NCBI GenBank assembly: GCA_900539645.1 | Contig: UQCY01000028.1 | Span: 1-16,369, forward strand | DNA: 16,369 bases | From: an uncultured Clostridium sp. | GTDB lineage: Bacteria; Bacillota; Clostridia; Peptostreptococcales; Peptostreptococcaceae | Direction of reading: 5' to 3' | Shown: one piece after another, positions 1 through 6,950 of the stretch | How the letters are laid out: each line of letters begins with the position of its first letter | Position numbering within the stretch: position 1 is the stretch's first letter | Notes under the pieces: generated by a model | Seen by the model: only the letters and a program-made list of their open reading frames with translations | Told to the model about the DNA's origin: nothing | Databases searched by the model: none | Made by a program: the position numbers and the translations under genes

Positions 1-1072
1 CACCTGGCATAACCGCTGTTGCTATTAATAATAACGAAACTATTACTGTCTGAAGTATAACTGCTTTTTCAGGTATACCAACAGAATTTACTTTTGTAAA
101 TTTATCTGGGAACATTCCCTTTGGCACAGATCCAAATAGCATTTTTATAGGTGAAGCTATGTATATTATTGTAGCTCCTAGCATTGAAAACGCTACTCCT
201 CCAGCTATAAGTTTTACAAGCCAGTCTCCTATTCCTAGAAGTGCTGCAACCCTACCTATTGAATCAAGTATTCCAGTAGATGCTTGTATTTCTTCAGGTG
301 GTAATATCATAGTAATTGCTATAGATCCTAGTATATATAATCCAGCAACTAAGACTGCTGATATTAATATAGCTTTTGGATAAGTCTTTTTAGGATTATC
401 TATTTCTGTTATAAAGTTTGCTATAACCTCTGCTCCAGTGAATCCAAATATTATTCCTGATACAGCTACCAATGAATCTGCATTAAATTTTGGAGTCATA
501 GTTGCAACAGTATATACTGAAGCCGAAGGCCGTTTTTTAAGAACAACTATTGCTATAAAAGCAAATGATATTAGTATTACAGATGGTATGAAAGAACCAA
601 ATGCTCCAAAACTAGTAAATATTTTTGAGCCACCCATTCCTTTCATACTCATCATAGATAGTAGCCAGAATATGACAACTGAAAATATCATTACTACTAT
701 TTTATTATCTGCAAGTTCTGGTCTCCCTATAAAATAACTTATATTTATAACAAAGAATGTCATAAAAGAAGCATACCAAAATATTTTAGATGTCCAATTT
801 AGCCAAGCTGCCATAAATCCATATTTTTCTCCTAGAGCTTCTTTTACCCATACGTATAATCCCCCATCACTTTTATCCGAGAACCTATTTGCCAATTCTG
901 CACATATAAGTGCTTGTGGAATAAAGAATAGTACTGCAAATATTAACCATGAAGGTATTGCAGCAAGACCTAATCCAAAAGATGATGCAGTCGATTTTGC
1001 AATCCATCTTATACCGTACAGAGTAGATATACTCATTAGAATTAAATCAAATAATTTAATTTTTTTAGCCAT
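1..1072 (-). CDS. APC-superfamily amino-acid permease, 3' end cut by window edge
   Basis: Integral membrane amino-acid transporter of the APC superfamily, closest in style to the glutamate:GABA-antiporter-like branch. I translated it by hand: 357 codons from the ATG at 1072 stay open to the window edge, so the C-terminus is missing. Visible features are an N-terminal FDLILMSIST segment, the family-typical SDGGLYVWVKEALGEKYGF around residues 68-86, and GFTGAEVIANFITEIDNPKKT around 210-230, the conserved stretch before TM7. About nine hydrophobic segments are visible of an expected 12. A GAGGTG ribosome binding site sits a few bases before the ATG, and the start follows the TetR stop by 22 bp, so the two are probably co-transcribed and the permease is a likely TetR target. 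The substrate cannot be told from sequence; an amino acid or amine exchanger is the family expectation. Confidence 0.88.
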   Translation of the reverse strand, partial: MAKKIKLFDLILMSISTLYGIRWIAKSTASSFGLGLAAIPSWLIFAVLFFIPQALICAELANRFSDKSDGGLYVWVKEALGEKYGFMAAWLNWTSKIFWYASFMTFFVINISYFIGRPELADNKIVVMIFSVVIFWLLSMMSMKGMGGSKIFTSFGAFGSFIPSVILISFAFIAIVVLKKRPSASVYTVATMTPKFNADSLVAVSGIIFGFTGAEVIANFITEIDNPKKTYPKAILISAVLVAGLYILGSIAITMILPPEEIQASTGILDSIGRVAALLGIGDWLVKLIAGGVAFSMLGATIIYIASPIKMLFGSVPKGMFPDKFTKVNSVGIPEKAVILQTVIVSLLLIATAVMPG

Positions 1073-1094
1073 TTGAACACCTCTTATCTTTATT

Positions 1095-1763
1095 TTATTT
1101 ATCTTTGTTTATAAGATAATTTATACACGAAATGAATTTTTTGATGTACTTATCTTTGTCAAATCCCTCTTTTTGTTTAGCTGCTATTGATATATATTCA
1201 TGAGCTATACATTTAGTTATCTCATTAATTATCCCTATATTTTCTTTCTTTATATAGCCACCTTTAGAGAATTCCTCAAGACATTTTTCATTTCTGTATC
1301 CGAAATTAGCTAATTTTAAAAGTTCGTGCATTTCCTCCAAATCATCCTTAGAATCAACTTCAACTGGAAATATTTCATAATATTCTTTCATTATTTCCCC
1401 TATATTCTCATTTCCGCTAAAGAAAATATATTCAAAAGCTATTGGATGTTCAAATGCATTTTTGAAAAACACCTTCCATTCGACAATAAATTTTTCGTAT
1501 TCATCATCATATTGTTTTATAGCCTCAAGAAACTCCTTATTATAGTTTTCTAGATATTGAATAGATGCAAAAGCTATCATATGATTAAGATTTTTAAAAT
1601 AATTATATATAGTCGCACTATTATACCCAGCTATATCTGCAACTCTTCTTATAGTTACATGATCTGTTCCCTCTTCTTCCATTATCTTTTGTGTAGCTTC
1701 TATGAAATACATCATTTTTCTTTTTCTCTGTATTTCCTTATTTCTTTCTTTTATACTTTCCAA
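1095..1763 (-). CDS. TetR/AcrR-family transcriptional regulator
   Basis: A 222-residue DNA-binding repressor of the TetR type. The N-terminal helix-turn-helix is clear: MEEEGTDHVTIRRVADIAG followed by YNSATIYNYFKNLNHMI (about residues 28-64), with the canonical TIYNYF recognition-helix motif. The remaining roughly 155 residues form the divergent all-helical ligand domain, in which I recognise no ligand class. The start is a TTG at 1763 preceded by a very strong AAAGGGGAGGGG ribosome binding site; no ATG lies upstream in frame, and the first internal Met (residue 17) would cut into helix 1. It lies 90 bp after an MFS transporter and 22 bp before an amino-acid permease, all on the same strand. 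A role controlling one or both transporters is inferred from position. Confidence 0.9.
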   Translation of the reverse strand: MESIKERNKEIQRKRKMMYFIEATQKIMEEEGTDHVTIRRVADIAGYNSATIYNYFKNLNHMIAFASIQYLENYNKEFLEAIKQYDDEYEKFIVEWKVFFKNAFEHPIAFEYIFFSGNENIGEIMKEYYEIFPVEVDSKDDLEEMHELLKLANFGYRNEKCLEEFSKGGYIKKENIGIINEITKCIAHEYISIAAKQKEGFDKDKYIKKFISCINYLINKDK

Positions 1764-1769
1764 AACTGT

Positions 1770-1781
1770 CCCCTCCCCTTT
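1770..1781 (-). promoter_or_regulatory. Ribosome binding site of the tetR gene (supports a TTG start)
   Basis: On the minus strand AAAGGGGAGGGG is followed by six bases and then TTG at 1763. The strength and spacing of this site are the reason for choosing the TTG start. Confidence 0.7.
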
Positions 1782-1808
1782 GTCAATTGATTTTAGATTT
1801 TATAATTT

Positions 1809-1837
1809 ATAATACCATATAATCATACTAAAATTAA
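1809..1837 (-). promoter_or_regulatory. Possible promoter of tetR-permease
   Basis: On the minus strand TTAATT (1832-1837), a 17-bp spacer and TATTAT (1809-1814) precede the TetR gene. The -35 box is poor. No terminator is visible after the MFS gene, so read-through from the MFS promoter is an equally good explanation for tetR expression. Confidence 0.35.
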
Positions 1838-1853
1838 CATAAGGGTTAATTTT

Positions 1854-3149
1854 TTATGCTTCTGCTACATTTGTAGCTGTTTCAGCTTCTTTTTCTTTTA
1901 AACTTTCTCTATAATCTTTTGTTATTCTCTTCCAAATTAATACAAATACAACACCTGCAACAGCTAATGCTAGTAATATTCCAAAGAATACTTTGTATCC
2001 TAATACGCCCTGGAATTTATCTATACATTTACCTGCTATAATTGGCATTATTATTTCTGGGCTGTATCCTAACATCATAAGAGGCATTGTTACTGCACCA
2101 GTAACTTCAACAGGATAATCAGCTTCAGATAGTATAGCGAAATGCATTGCCTGAAGAGCATACATAGTTGTGTATATTAAAGCTATTGAAACTAATAGCA
2201 TAAATATCATAGAAGGTTTTCCTGGTACTAAGATTAATCCTACTATACCTATTATCATTAATATGTAAGATATTATAACCATATTTGAAACACCTATTTT
2301 ATCACCTATAACACCACTTCCCATACAACCTATTGGTCTACAGTACTGTGATAGATAACCTATTGCTGCTGAGATAACAGCTGTTGTTCCAAATGCTAAT
2401 GATGCATATGGTGTTATGTAGTAGTAACTTATTATCATTGCATAAGACGGGAATATTATTAATGCTGCAACCCAAGTTGTAGGCATTTTTAATATCTTTT
2501 TAAGAGCTGCCCAGTCAAATACTGCTTTTTTGTCTTCTTTTTTAGTTCCATCTTCAACTTCTTTAAATAAGAACATTATTGCAACTGCAAGTACTAAGCA
2601 TATAACTGAGTACACTATTATAACAGCAGATAAAGCCATTTTTTCACTCATTCTTTTTGAGAAGAATGCAAATATTGCTAGTACAAACATAGACTGTATT
2701 ATGTTTGTTACACCTCTACCACCTTCAAAGAATCCAAATGCTTTTCCTTGTTCGTTTTCACTTGCTAGTGATCTAACAGCTTTTACAAGTGCACTCCAGA
2801 AAGTAAGAATTGAAGTTATTCCCCAAGCTGCATGTATTGCTAATAATACAGGATATGGAGGATATGTTAATAATGTAAATCCTAATAATCCAGTTGAAAT
2901 AAGTGATATCATTAATAGATTTTTTGTTTTCCATCTATCTGCACAATAACCACCAAATACATAAGATATTAAACAACATACTCCATAAGCACTTCCTAAT
3001 GTACCCATTTGAGTATTAGTTAATTTAAATGCTGCTAAAAAAGTATCATAATAATAATTTCTAAAGTACGGTAACGCATATATAAGCGCACCTGCTATTG
3101 AAAGAATTACCAATGTTGGCATATTCTTTTTTAATCTTCCTTCATTCAT
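1854..3149 (-). CDS. Major facilitator superfamily transporter
   Basis: A 431-residue polytopic inner-membrane transporter with about 12 hydrophobic segments in two six-helix halves, separated by a charged loop (EVEDGTKKEDKKAVFDW, about residues 197-213). MFS motif A is readable in the loop after TM2 as GGYCADRWKTKN, and a weaker counterpart in the second half as GSGVIGDKIGVSN. The sequence AFGFFEGGRGVTNIIQ resembles the YihN/organophosphate-transporter branch of the superfamily, but I cannot assign a substrate. The ATG at 3149 has a GAGGAGGT ribosome binding site. The tail is acidic (EKEAETATNVAEA). It has a well-formed promoter with overlapping dyads and is followed by a TetR gene and a permease, so it probably belongs to one regulated transport module. 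Confidence 0.9.
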   Translation of the reverse strand: MNEGRLKKNMPTLVILSIAGALIYALPYFRNYYYDTFLAAFKLTNTQMGTLGSAYGVCCLISYVFGGYCADRWKTKNLLMISLISTGLLGFTLLTYPPYPVLLAIHAAWGITSILTFWSALVKAVRSLASENEQGKAFGFFEGGRGVTNIIQSMFVLAIFAFFSKRMSEKMALSAVIIVYSVICLVLAVAIMFLFKEVEDGTKKEDKKAVFDWAALKKILKMPTTWVAALIIFPSYAMIISYYYITPYASLAFGTTAVISAAIGYLSQYCRPIGCMGSGVIGDKIGVSNMVIISYILMIIGIVGLILVPGKPSMIFMLLVSIALIYTTMYALQAMHFAILSEADYPVEVTGAVTMPLMMLGYSPEIIMPIIAGKCIDKFQGVLGYKVFFGILLALAVAGVVFVLIWKRITKDYRESLKEKEAETATNVAEA

Positions 3150-3170
3150 ACAGTTTTTTACCTCCTCTTC

Positions 3171-3189
3171 GTTATGACTATATCATAAC
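3171..3189. promoter_or_regulatory. Dyad overlapping the MFS -10 box, candidate repressor operator
   Basis: GTTATGA, five bases, TCATAAC: a perfect 7-bp inverted repeat with a 5-bp spacer. It covers the predicted -10 (3182-3187) and the likely start of transcription. Size and symmetry fit a TetR-type operator, and a TetR gene lies two genes away on the same strand. The pairing of site and regulator is inferred. Confidence 0.5.
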
Positions 3190-3210
3190 ATAATCATGAT
3201 TATATTACAA
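3182..3210 (-). promoter_or_regulatory. Promoter of the MFS gene
   Basis: On the minus strand TTGTAA (3205-3210), a 17-bp spacer and TATGAT (3182-3187) form a sigma-A-type promoter (4/6 and 5/6 matches). The spacer contains the perfect palindrome ATAATCATGATTAT at 3190-3203, directly abutting the dyad at 3171-3189. Confidence 0.6.
3190..3203. promoter_or_regulatory. 14-bp palindrome in the MFS promoter spacer
   Basis: ATAATCATGATTAT is self-complementary over 14 bp and lies entirely between the -35 and -10 boxes. With the neighbouring dyad it makes two contiguous symmetric sites across the promoter, which suggests tight repression by one or two dimeric regulators. Confidence 0.45.
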
Positions 3211-3314
3211 GCATGTTTTATTTTTTGATTAAGATTATTTTAATATAGATTATTTATTTCAATGTGTTTATTTTATATATGATGATTACTTTTTAGTACA
3301 AAATTTATTTTTCA

Positions 3315-3340
3315 GAATATATATATTCATCTTGAATATA
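3315..3340. repeat. Overlapping AT-rich palindromes
   Basis: GAATATATATATTC (3315-3328) is a perfect palindrome and overlaps TATATTCA-TCT-TGAATATA (3322-3340), a perfect 8-bp inverted repeat with a 3-base loop. Together they give three alternating TATATTC/GAATATA arms. No function can be assigned, and such sequence arises easily in AT-rich DNA. Confidence 0.4.
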
Positions 3341-3378
3341 CATCAAATTTTAGTTTCAAAACTTTTTCAAAAAAACAA

Positions 3379-3427
3379 AAATACCATTTTAAAAGTCTAT
3401 TATTATCTAACTCTTAAAACGGTATTT
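3379..3427 (-). terminator. Second hairpin with U-rich tail downstream of yqeY
   Basis: Two 17-base arms (3379-3395 and 3411-3427) pair around a 15-base loop. On the plus strand two positions would be A-C mismatches; on the minus strand both become G-U wobbles, so the RNA made in the direction of the genes is fully paired. It is followed on that strand by a T-rich run (TTTTTGTTTTTTT). It may be a back-up terminator for the rpsU-yqeY operon. Confidence 0.5.
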
Positions 3428-3463
3428 TCTATCTTTAATAAATTTATTCAAAAAAGATTAAAA

Positions 3464-3484
3464 GCCTGGATAAAATATCCAGGC
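3464..3484 (-). terminator. Intrinsic terminator after yqeY
   Basis: GCCTGGATA / TATCCAGGC is a perfect 9-bp stem with a 3-base loop, 13 bp past the yqeY stop. On the minus strand it is followed by TTTTAATCTTTTTT, a standard rho-independent layout. Confidence 0.9.
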
Positions 3485-3497
3485 CATATATACATAT

Positions 3498-3941
3498 TTA
3501 TTGTAAGTTTTCCTTAACTAATTTATTAATTAGTTTTCCGTCAGCTCTACCTTTTGTTTTAGGTTTTATAACTGACATTATTTTTCCCATATCCTTCATA
3601 GAAGTTGCTCCTACTTCAGATATAGTCTGTTTTACAATCTCATTTAGCTCTTCTTCGCTTAATTGTTGAGGTAGGTACTCTTTTAATACTTCTATTTCTG
3701 ATCTAGTCTCTTCAACTAAATCTTCCCTTCCAGCATCTAGAAATTGTTCTAAACTGTCATTGCGCTGTTTTAGCTGTTTTGATATTATATCAATAATATC
3801 ATCATCGTTCAATTCGATTCGTTTATCAACTTCTACTTGCTTTATTGAAGATCTTATTAAAGTTATAACTGATTTTCTCAATGTATCTTTGTTTTTCATT
3901 GAAGTCTTTAGATCTTCTTGTAATTTTTGTTTAAGGGTCAT
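3498..3941 (-). CDS. yqeY: GatB/YqeY domain protein
   Basis: A cytosolic 147-residue protein of the YqeY family, which resembles the C-terminal tRNA-binding tail domain of GatB, the amidotransferase subunit; its exact role is unsettled. The sequence is full length for the family: a helical first half (LQEDLKTSMKNKDTLRKSVITLIRSS) and the typical ending with EYLPQQLSEEELNEIVKQTISE and GKIMSVIKPKTKGRADGKLINKLVKENL, the conserved MGxxMxxxxxxxxGxADG pattern. GAGGTG lies seven bases before the ATG. It starts 30 bp after the rpsU stop, matching the rpsU-yqeY pairing common in Firmicutes, and ends at a strong terminator. Confidence 0.93.
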   Translation of the reverse strand: MTLKQKLQEDLKTSMKNKDTLRKSVITLIRSSIKQVEVDKRIELNDDDIIDIISKQLKQRNDSLEQFLDAGREDLVEETRSEIEVLKEYLPQQLSEEELNEIVKQTISEVGATSMKDMGKIMSVIKPKTKGRADGKLINKLVKENLQ

Positions 3942-3971
3942 TTCCCCTCACCTCTTTGCTTTTATTTGCTA

Positions 3972-4151
3972 CTATCTTTTAGCGTTTTTTCTTCTAGCTG
4001 CTTCAGCTTTTTTCTTACGTTTTACACTTGGTTTATCGTAGTGTTCTCTTTTTCTAACTTCAGACATTATGCCAGACATTGCACACTGACGTTTAAATCT
4101 TCTTAAAGCACTGTCTAATGATTCATTTTCTCTTACTCTAACTTCTGACAT
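3972..4151 (-). CDS. rpsU: 30S ribosomal protein S21
   Basis: A 59-residue S21, a late-assembling small-subunit protein near the mRNA exit region. It begins [20 protein letters not shown] and is strongly basic, ending in the lysine/arginine-rich [17 protein letters not shown] longer in-frame reading begins at 4178, but it would translate through the ribosome binding site GGAGGGAGGG; the ATG at 4151, seven bases after that site, gives the standard S21 N-terminus and length. It has its own strong promoter and precedes yqeY by 30 bp. Confidence 0.97.
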   Translation of the reverse strand: MSEVRVRENESLDSALRRFKRQCAMSGIMSEVRKREHYDKPSVKRKKKAEAARRKNAKR

Positions 4152-4230
4152 TCTTTTTCCCTCCCTCCGATAGCGCAATTATGCTGGGACTGTAACAACT
4201 GTTAAGGATTACAAACCTAACACTTAATCT

Positions 4231-4259
4231 AGTATAAACTAAATCTTTACTTTTATCAA
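4231..4259 (-). promoter_or_regulatory. Promoter of rpsU-yqeY
   Basis: On the minus strand TTGATA (4254-4259), a 17-bp spacer and TATACT (4231-4236), both near consensus for sigma-A. It implies an rpsU leader of about 75 nt. No recognised ribosomal-protein leader motif was seen in that leader. Confidence 0.75.
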
Positions 4260-4315
4260 GTATTTTTATTCCTAATCCGACATTTTTTTTAACATTTTTT
4301 TAAAATTACCCTAGC

Positions 4316-4336
4316 ATCAATTTCGCCGAGATTGAT
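4316..4336 (-). terminator. Weak hairpin after the HIT gene
   Basis: ATCAAT and ATTGAT form a 6-bp stem (plus two further pairs after a mismatch) 15 bp past the HIT stop codon. No proper U-tract follows, so it is a poor terminator; transcription from the HIT gene into rpsU may be only partly blocked. Confidence 0.3.
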
Positions 4337-4350
4337 ATAGGAAAATACTC

Positions 4351-4701
4351 CTATTTTTCTTCTGCTTCGTAGTTAGGAAGTTTTTTACCTGCTAGTACAT
4401 GGTAGTGTATGTGTTTAACTTCCTGACCACCATCTTCACCACAGTTATTTATTATTCTGAATCCAGTTTTATCGAATCCTTTTTCTTTAGCTATTGTGTT
4501 TATAGCGTTGTGTATATCAGCTATTATCCCCATTTCTTCTGCTGGCACGTCTAATATACTAGCGTAGTGTTTTTTAGGTATTACAAGTATATGATATGGC
4601 GCAACAGGATTAAGGTCGTTAAACGCTAATATTTTATCATCTTCATAAACTTTTGATGATGGTATTTCTCCATTTGCTATTTTACAGAATATACAATCCA
4701 T
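4351..4701 (-). CDS. HIT-family nucleotide-binding protein (HinT-like)
   Basis: A 116-residue member of the histidine-triad superfamily, which hydrolyses nucleoside phosphoramidates and related AMP conjugates in the cytosol. The catalytic triad HIHYH is at residues 97-101, and the start CIFCKIANGEIPSSKVYEDD is typical of bacterial HinT, including a CxxC pair at 3-6 that may bind zinc. IPKKHYASI (about 41-49) is the other conserved block. Length is normal. GGAGGTG lies eight bases before the ATG. It sits between the mtaB terminator and the rpsU promoter, an arrangement common in Clostridia. The physiological substrate is not known. Confidence 0.95.
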   Translation of the reverse strand: MDCIFCKIANGEIPSSKVYEDDKILAFNDLNPVAPYHILVIPKKHYASILDVPAEEMGIIADIHNAINTIAKEKGFDKTGFRIINNCGEDGGQEVKHIHYHVLAGKKLPNYEAEEK

Positions 4702-4752
4702 AATTAATTCACCTCCGATTTGTTATCTTTATAAAATTCTACACTAAAATAA

Positions 4753-4801
4753 AAAATCCTTCTTTTTTCACCAAATTAATTGGCAAAATCAGAAGGATTT
4801 T
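4753..4801 (-). terminator. Intrinsic terminator after mtaB
   Basis: Arms AAAATCCTTCT (4753-4763) and AGAAGGATTTT (4791-4801) pair perfectly, with further pairing inside the 27-base loop. On the minus strand a TTTTTTATTTT run follows. It closes the prmA-rsmE-mtaB operon 28 bp past the mtaB stop. Confidence 0.9.
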
Positions 4802-4829
4802 ATCTCTAGTTTATATTTTTTATTTTCTA

Positions 4830-6128
4830 CTATATTAATACACCTTCAACATAGTCTTCTTTTATTCCTGTTATTTTTACTTTTCTTATCTGTCCAGAAA
4901 TATCTTCTTCACTTGGAGCTTCAACTCTCATGTAGTTCATCGTAAGCCCTTCATAGTTTCCAGATTTAGTAGTTTCTTCAAATAAAACATCCATTTCTCT
5001 ACCTATAAATTTTTCTGCAAATTTATCGAAATTATTTTTAGATAGAGATATAAGTTGTTCACTTCTCATGTGTTTTACCTGAGGATCTATCTGATTGTCC
5101 ATCTTAGCCGCTGGAGTACCTTTTCTTGGAGAATATTTAAATATATGCATCTGTGCTAATTCTATATCCTTTAAGAATTCATAAGTCTGTTTAAATTCTT
5201 CATTAGTTTCTCCAGGGAATCCAACTATAACATCTGTAGTTATAGCAACATCCGGCATTTTTTCTCTTAATCTTTCTACTATTTCTCTATATTCAGCAGT
5301 AGTGTATCTTCTGTTCATTCTATCCAATGTAGCATCACATCCACTCTGTAGTGATAAATGGAAGTGAGGACAAACTTTATCCATCTTAGAAATTTCTTCT
5401 ACAAACTCATCAGTAAATAATATTGGCTCAACTGAACTAGTTCTTATTCTTTCTATACCATCTATTTCATTTACAGCTTTTATAACATCTAATAATTTAA
5501 CTTCTTTGTCCTTTATATCCTTACCATAAGATGCAACGTGTATTCCTGTAAGTACTACCTCTTTATAGCCCTTAGAAGCCAATAATTTAACTTCTTCGAC
5601 TATATTATCAAGATCTCTACTTCTAACTCTTCCTCTCGCATAAGGAATTATACAATATGTACAGAATCTATCGCATCCATCCTGAATTTTCATAAACGCT
5701 CTAGTTCTACCATTAGTCTGAGTTATTTCTATCTCTTCAAATTCTTTTACCTTCATTATATCGTCTACTGTAGACACCTTATCATTGCATGTAACAGCCT
5801 CTACTTTTTCAACGATATGTCTTCTATCATTAGTACCCATAACTAAATTTACTTCTTCTATATCTAGTATCTCCTCTGGAGCAACCTGAGAATAACATCC
5901 TACAACAGCTATTACAGAGTTTGGGTTCTTTTTCTTAACTCTTCTTATATACTGTCTTGATTTTCTATCACTCATGTGAGTAACAGTACAAGTATTTATA
6001 ACATAAACATCTGCATATTCTTCACTCTGAACGTGCTCATATCCAGCATGTTCAAATAATTCTATCATAGCTTCTGTTTCATACTGGTTTACTTTACATC
6101 CAAGTGTGTAAAAAGCAACTTTTTTCAC
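4830..6128 (-). CDS. mtaB: tRNA threonylcarbamoyladenosine methylthiotransferase MtaB
   Basis: Radical-SAM enzyme that converts t6A to ms2t6A at position 37 of ANN-decoding tRNAs. The 432 residues show the full methylthiotransferase layout: an N-terminal UPF0004 domain with the three auxiliary-cluster cysteines (C11 in LGCKVNQYE, C47 in NTCTVT, C78 in VVGCYSQ); a radical-SAM core with the CxxxCxxC cluster at C152, C156 and C159 (DGCDRFCTYCIIPYARGR); and a C-terminal TRAM-like segment ending in VKITGIKEDYVEGVLI. LGCKVNQYE and the IIPYARGR signature favour MtaB over MiaB or RimO. The start is a GTG that follows the rsmE stop with no gap; its GGAGGAG ribosome binding site lies inside the last codons of rsmE, so translation is probably coupled. 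Confidence 0.95.
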   Translation of the reverse strand: MKKVAFYTLGCKVNQYETEAMIELFEHAGYEHVQSEEYADVYVINTCTVTHMSDRKSRQYIRRVKKKNPNSVIAVVGCYSQVAPEEILDIEEVNLVMGTNDRRHIVEKVEAVTCNDKVSTVDDIMKVKEFEEIEITQTNGRTRAFMKIQDGCDRFCTYCIIPYARGRVRSRDLDNIVEEVKLLASKGYKEVVLTGIHVASYGKDIKDKEVKLLDVIKAVNEIDGIERIRTSSVEPILFTDEFVEEISKMDKVCPHFHLSLQSGCDATLDRMNRRYTTAEYREIVERLREKMPDVAITTDVIVGFPGETNEEFKQTYEFLKDIELAQMHIFKYSPRKGTPAAKMDNQIDPQVKHMRSEQLISLSKNNFDKFAEKFIGREMDVLFEETTKSGNYEGLTMNYMRVEAPSEEDISGQIRKVKITGIKEDYVEGVLI

Positions 6129-6899
6129 TTATATTTCTCCTCCTAAATCACCTAATTCGTATTGTACAAGTGCTGAGGCTACAGTAGATGCAGTTTCTGT
6201 TCTAAGAATTCTAGGACCAAGAGTAACTACTTTTGCTCCATTTTCTTTAAGTGCATCTATTTCTTCGTCAGCAATTCCACCTTCTGGTCCTATAAATATA
6301 CCTATACTTTCTATATCAAGCCCTCTTATCTCTTTAACTAAAGGTATATTTCTTTCGTCTTCATAAGGGCAAATATTGTAATCATTTCTCTTCATATCAT
6401 CAAGAGCTTCTTTAAAACTTAAAACTCCTTTTAATGTAGGAATTTTTCCTCTTTTAGACTGTTTTGCAGCTTCATAGATGATTCTTTCCCATCTTTCAAG
6501 CTTTTTATCTTCTTTTTTGCCATCTACTTTGGCAACACTTCTCTTAGTATCTACTAGAATTATTTCATCAGTTCCAACTTCTGTTAATTTCTGAAGAATA
6601 TACTCCATCTTAGGACCTTTTGGCATTCCCTGATATACTCTAACCCTTAACTTAGATTCTCTTTTTATATCCCTTTTGTCTATTATATCTAGACAAACTT
6701 CTTCCTTAGACATAGATTTTATTTCGCCAATATACTCGTTATCTTCTCCGTCACAGATTTCAAGTTTTTCGCCTTCTCTATATCTAAGAACTTTTGTTAT
6801 ATGCTTTACATCTTCACCTTCTATGATGCATGTATTTTCTTCTAAATTTATATTGTTCTTGTCTACAAAAAATCTATCCATAGTCCATGTCCAATCCAT
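6129..6899 (-). CDS. rsmE: 16S rRNA (uracil-1498-N3)-methyltransferase
   Basis: SPOUT-class methyltransferase that makes m3U1498 in 16S rRNA of the assembled 30S subunit. It is 256 residues with an N-terminal PUA-like domain (RFFVDKNNINLEEN, VKHITKVLRYREGEKLEICDG) and a C-terminal trefoil-knot SAM site with the signature IGPEGGIADEEID (about 203-215) and LGPRILRTETAS (about 227-238). The ATG at 6899 is preceded by AAAGGA at good spacing; family members usually begin near MDRFFV, which would start at 6881, but no good ribosome binding site serves that codon. It is the middle gene between prmA (51 bp away) and mtaB (adjacent). Confidence 0.94.
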   Translation of the reverse strand: MDWTWTMDRFFVDKNNINLEENTCIIEGEDVKHITKVLRYREGEKLEICDGEDNEYIGEIKSMSKEEVCLDIIDKRDIKRESKLRVRVYQGMPKGPKMEYILQKLTEVGTDEIILVDTKRSVAKVDGKKEDKKLERWERIIYEAAKQSKRGKIPTLKGVLSFKEALDDMKRNDYNICPYEDERNIPLVKEIRGLDIESIGIFIGPEGGIADEEIDALKENGAKVVTLGPRILRTETASTVASALVQYELGDLGGEI

Positions 6900-6950
6900 A
6901 ATAATATCCTTTTAAAATAAAATTTATTCTATAAAACTTCTAATTGAGAT

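Larger units (their letters stand above)
3150..3497. other. Gene-free interval upstream of the MFS gene
   Basis: This 348-bp interval has no supportable gene; the short plus-strand reading frame at 3332-3517 has no ribosome binding site and is shadow. It holds, reading leftwards with the genes, the yqeY terminator (3464-3484), a second long A/U-rich hairpin (3379-3427), AT-rich palindromes at 3315-3340, and the MFS promoter with its two dyads (3171-3210). Confidence 0.7.

Noticed and set aside
159..737. Two plus-strand open frames of 74 and 99 codons
   Set aside because: They are antisense to the APC permease, which shows clear family motifs in the opposite strand, and have no ribosome binding sites.
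1781..1786. TTGACA on the minus strand as a -35 box upstream of tetR
   Set aside because: It abuts the tetR ribosome binding site, so any transcript starting from it would lack the start codon.
2530..2949. Plus-strand open frame of 139 codons
   Set aside because: Lies wholly inside the MFS gene on the opposite strand; its composition is the mirror of the hydrophobic helices.
3972..4178. 68-codon version of rpsU
   Set aside because: The extra nine codons run through the GGAGGGAGGG ribosome binding site; the 59-residue form has the family-standard N-terminus.
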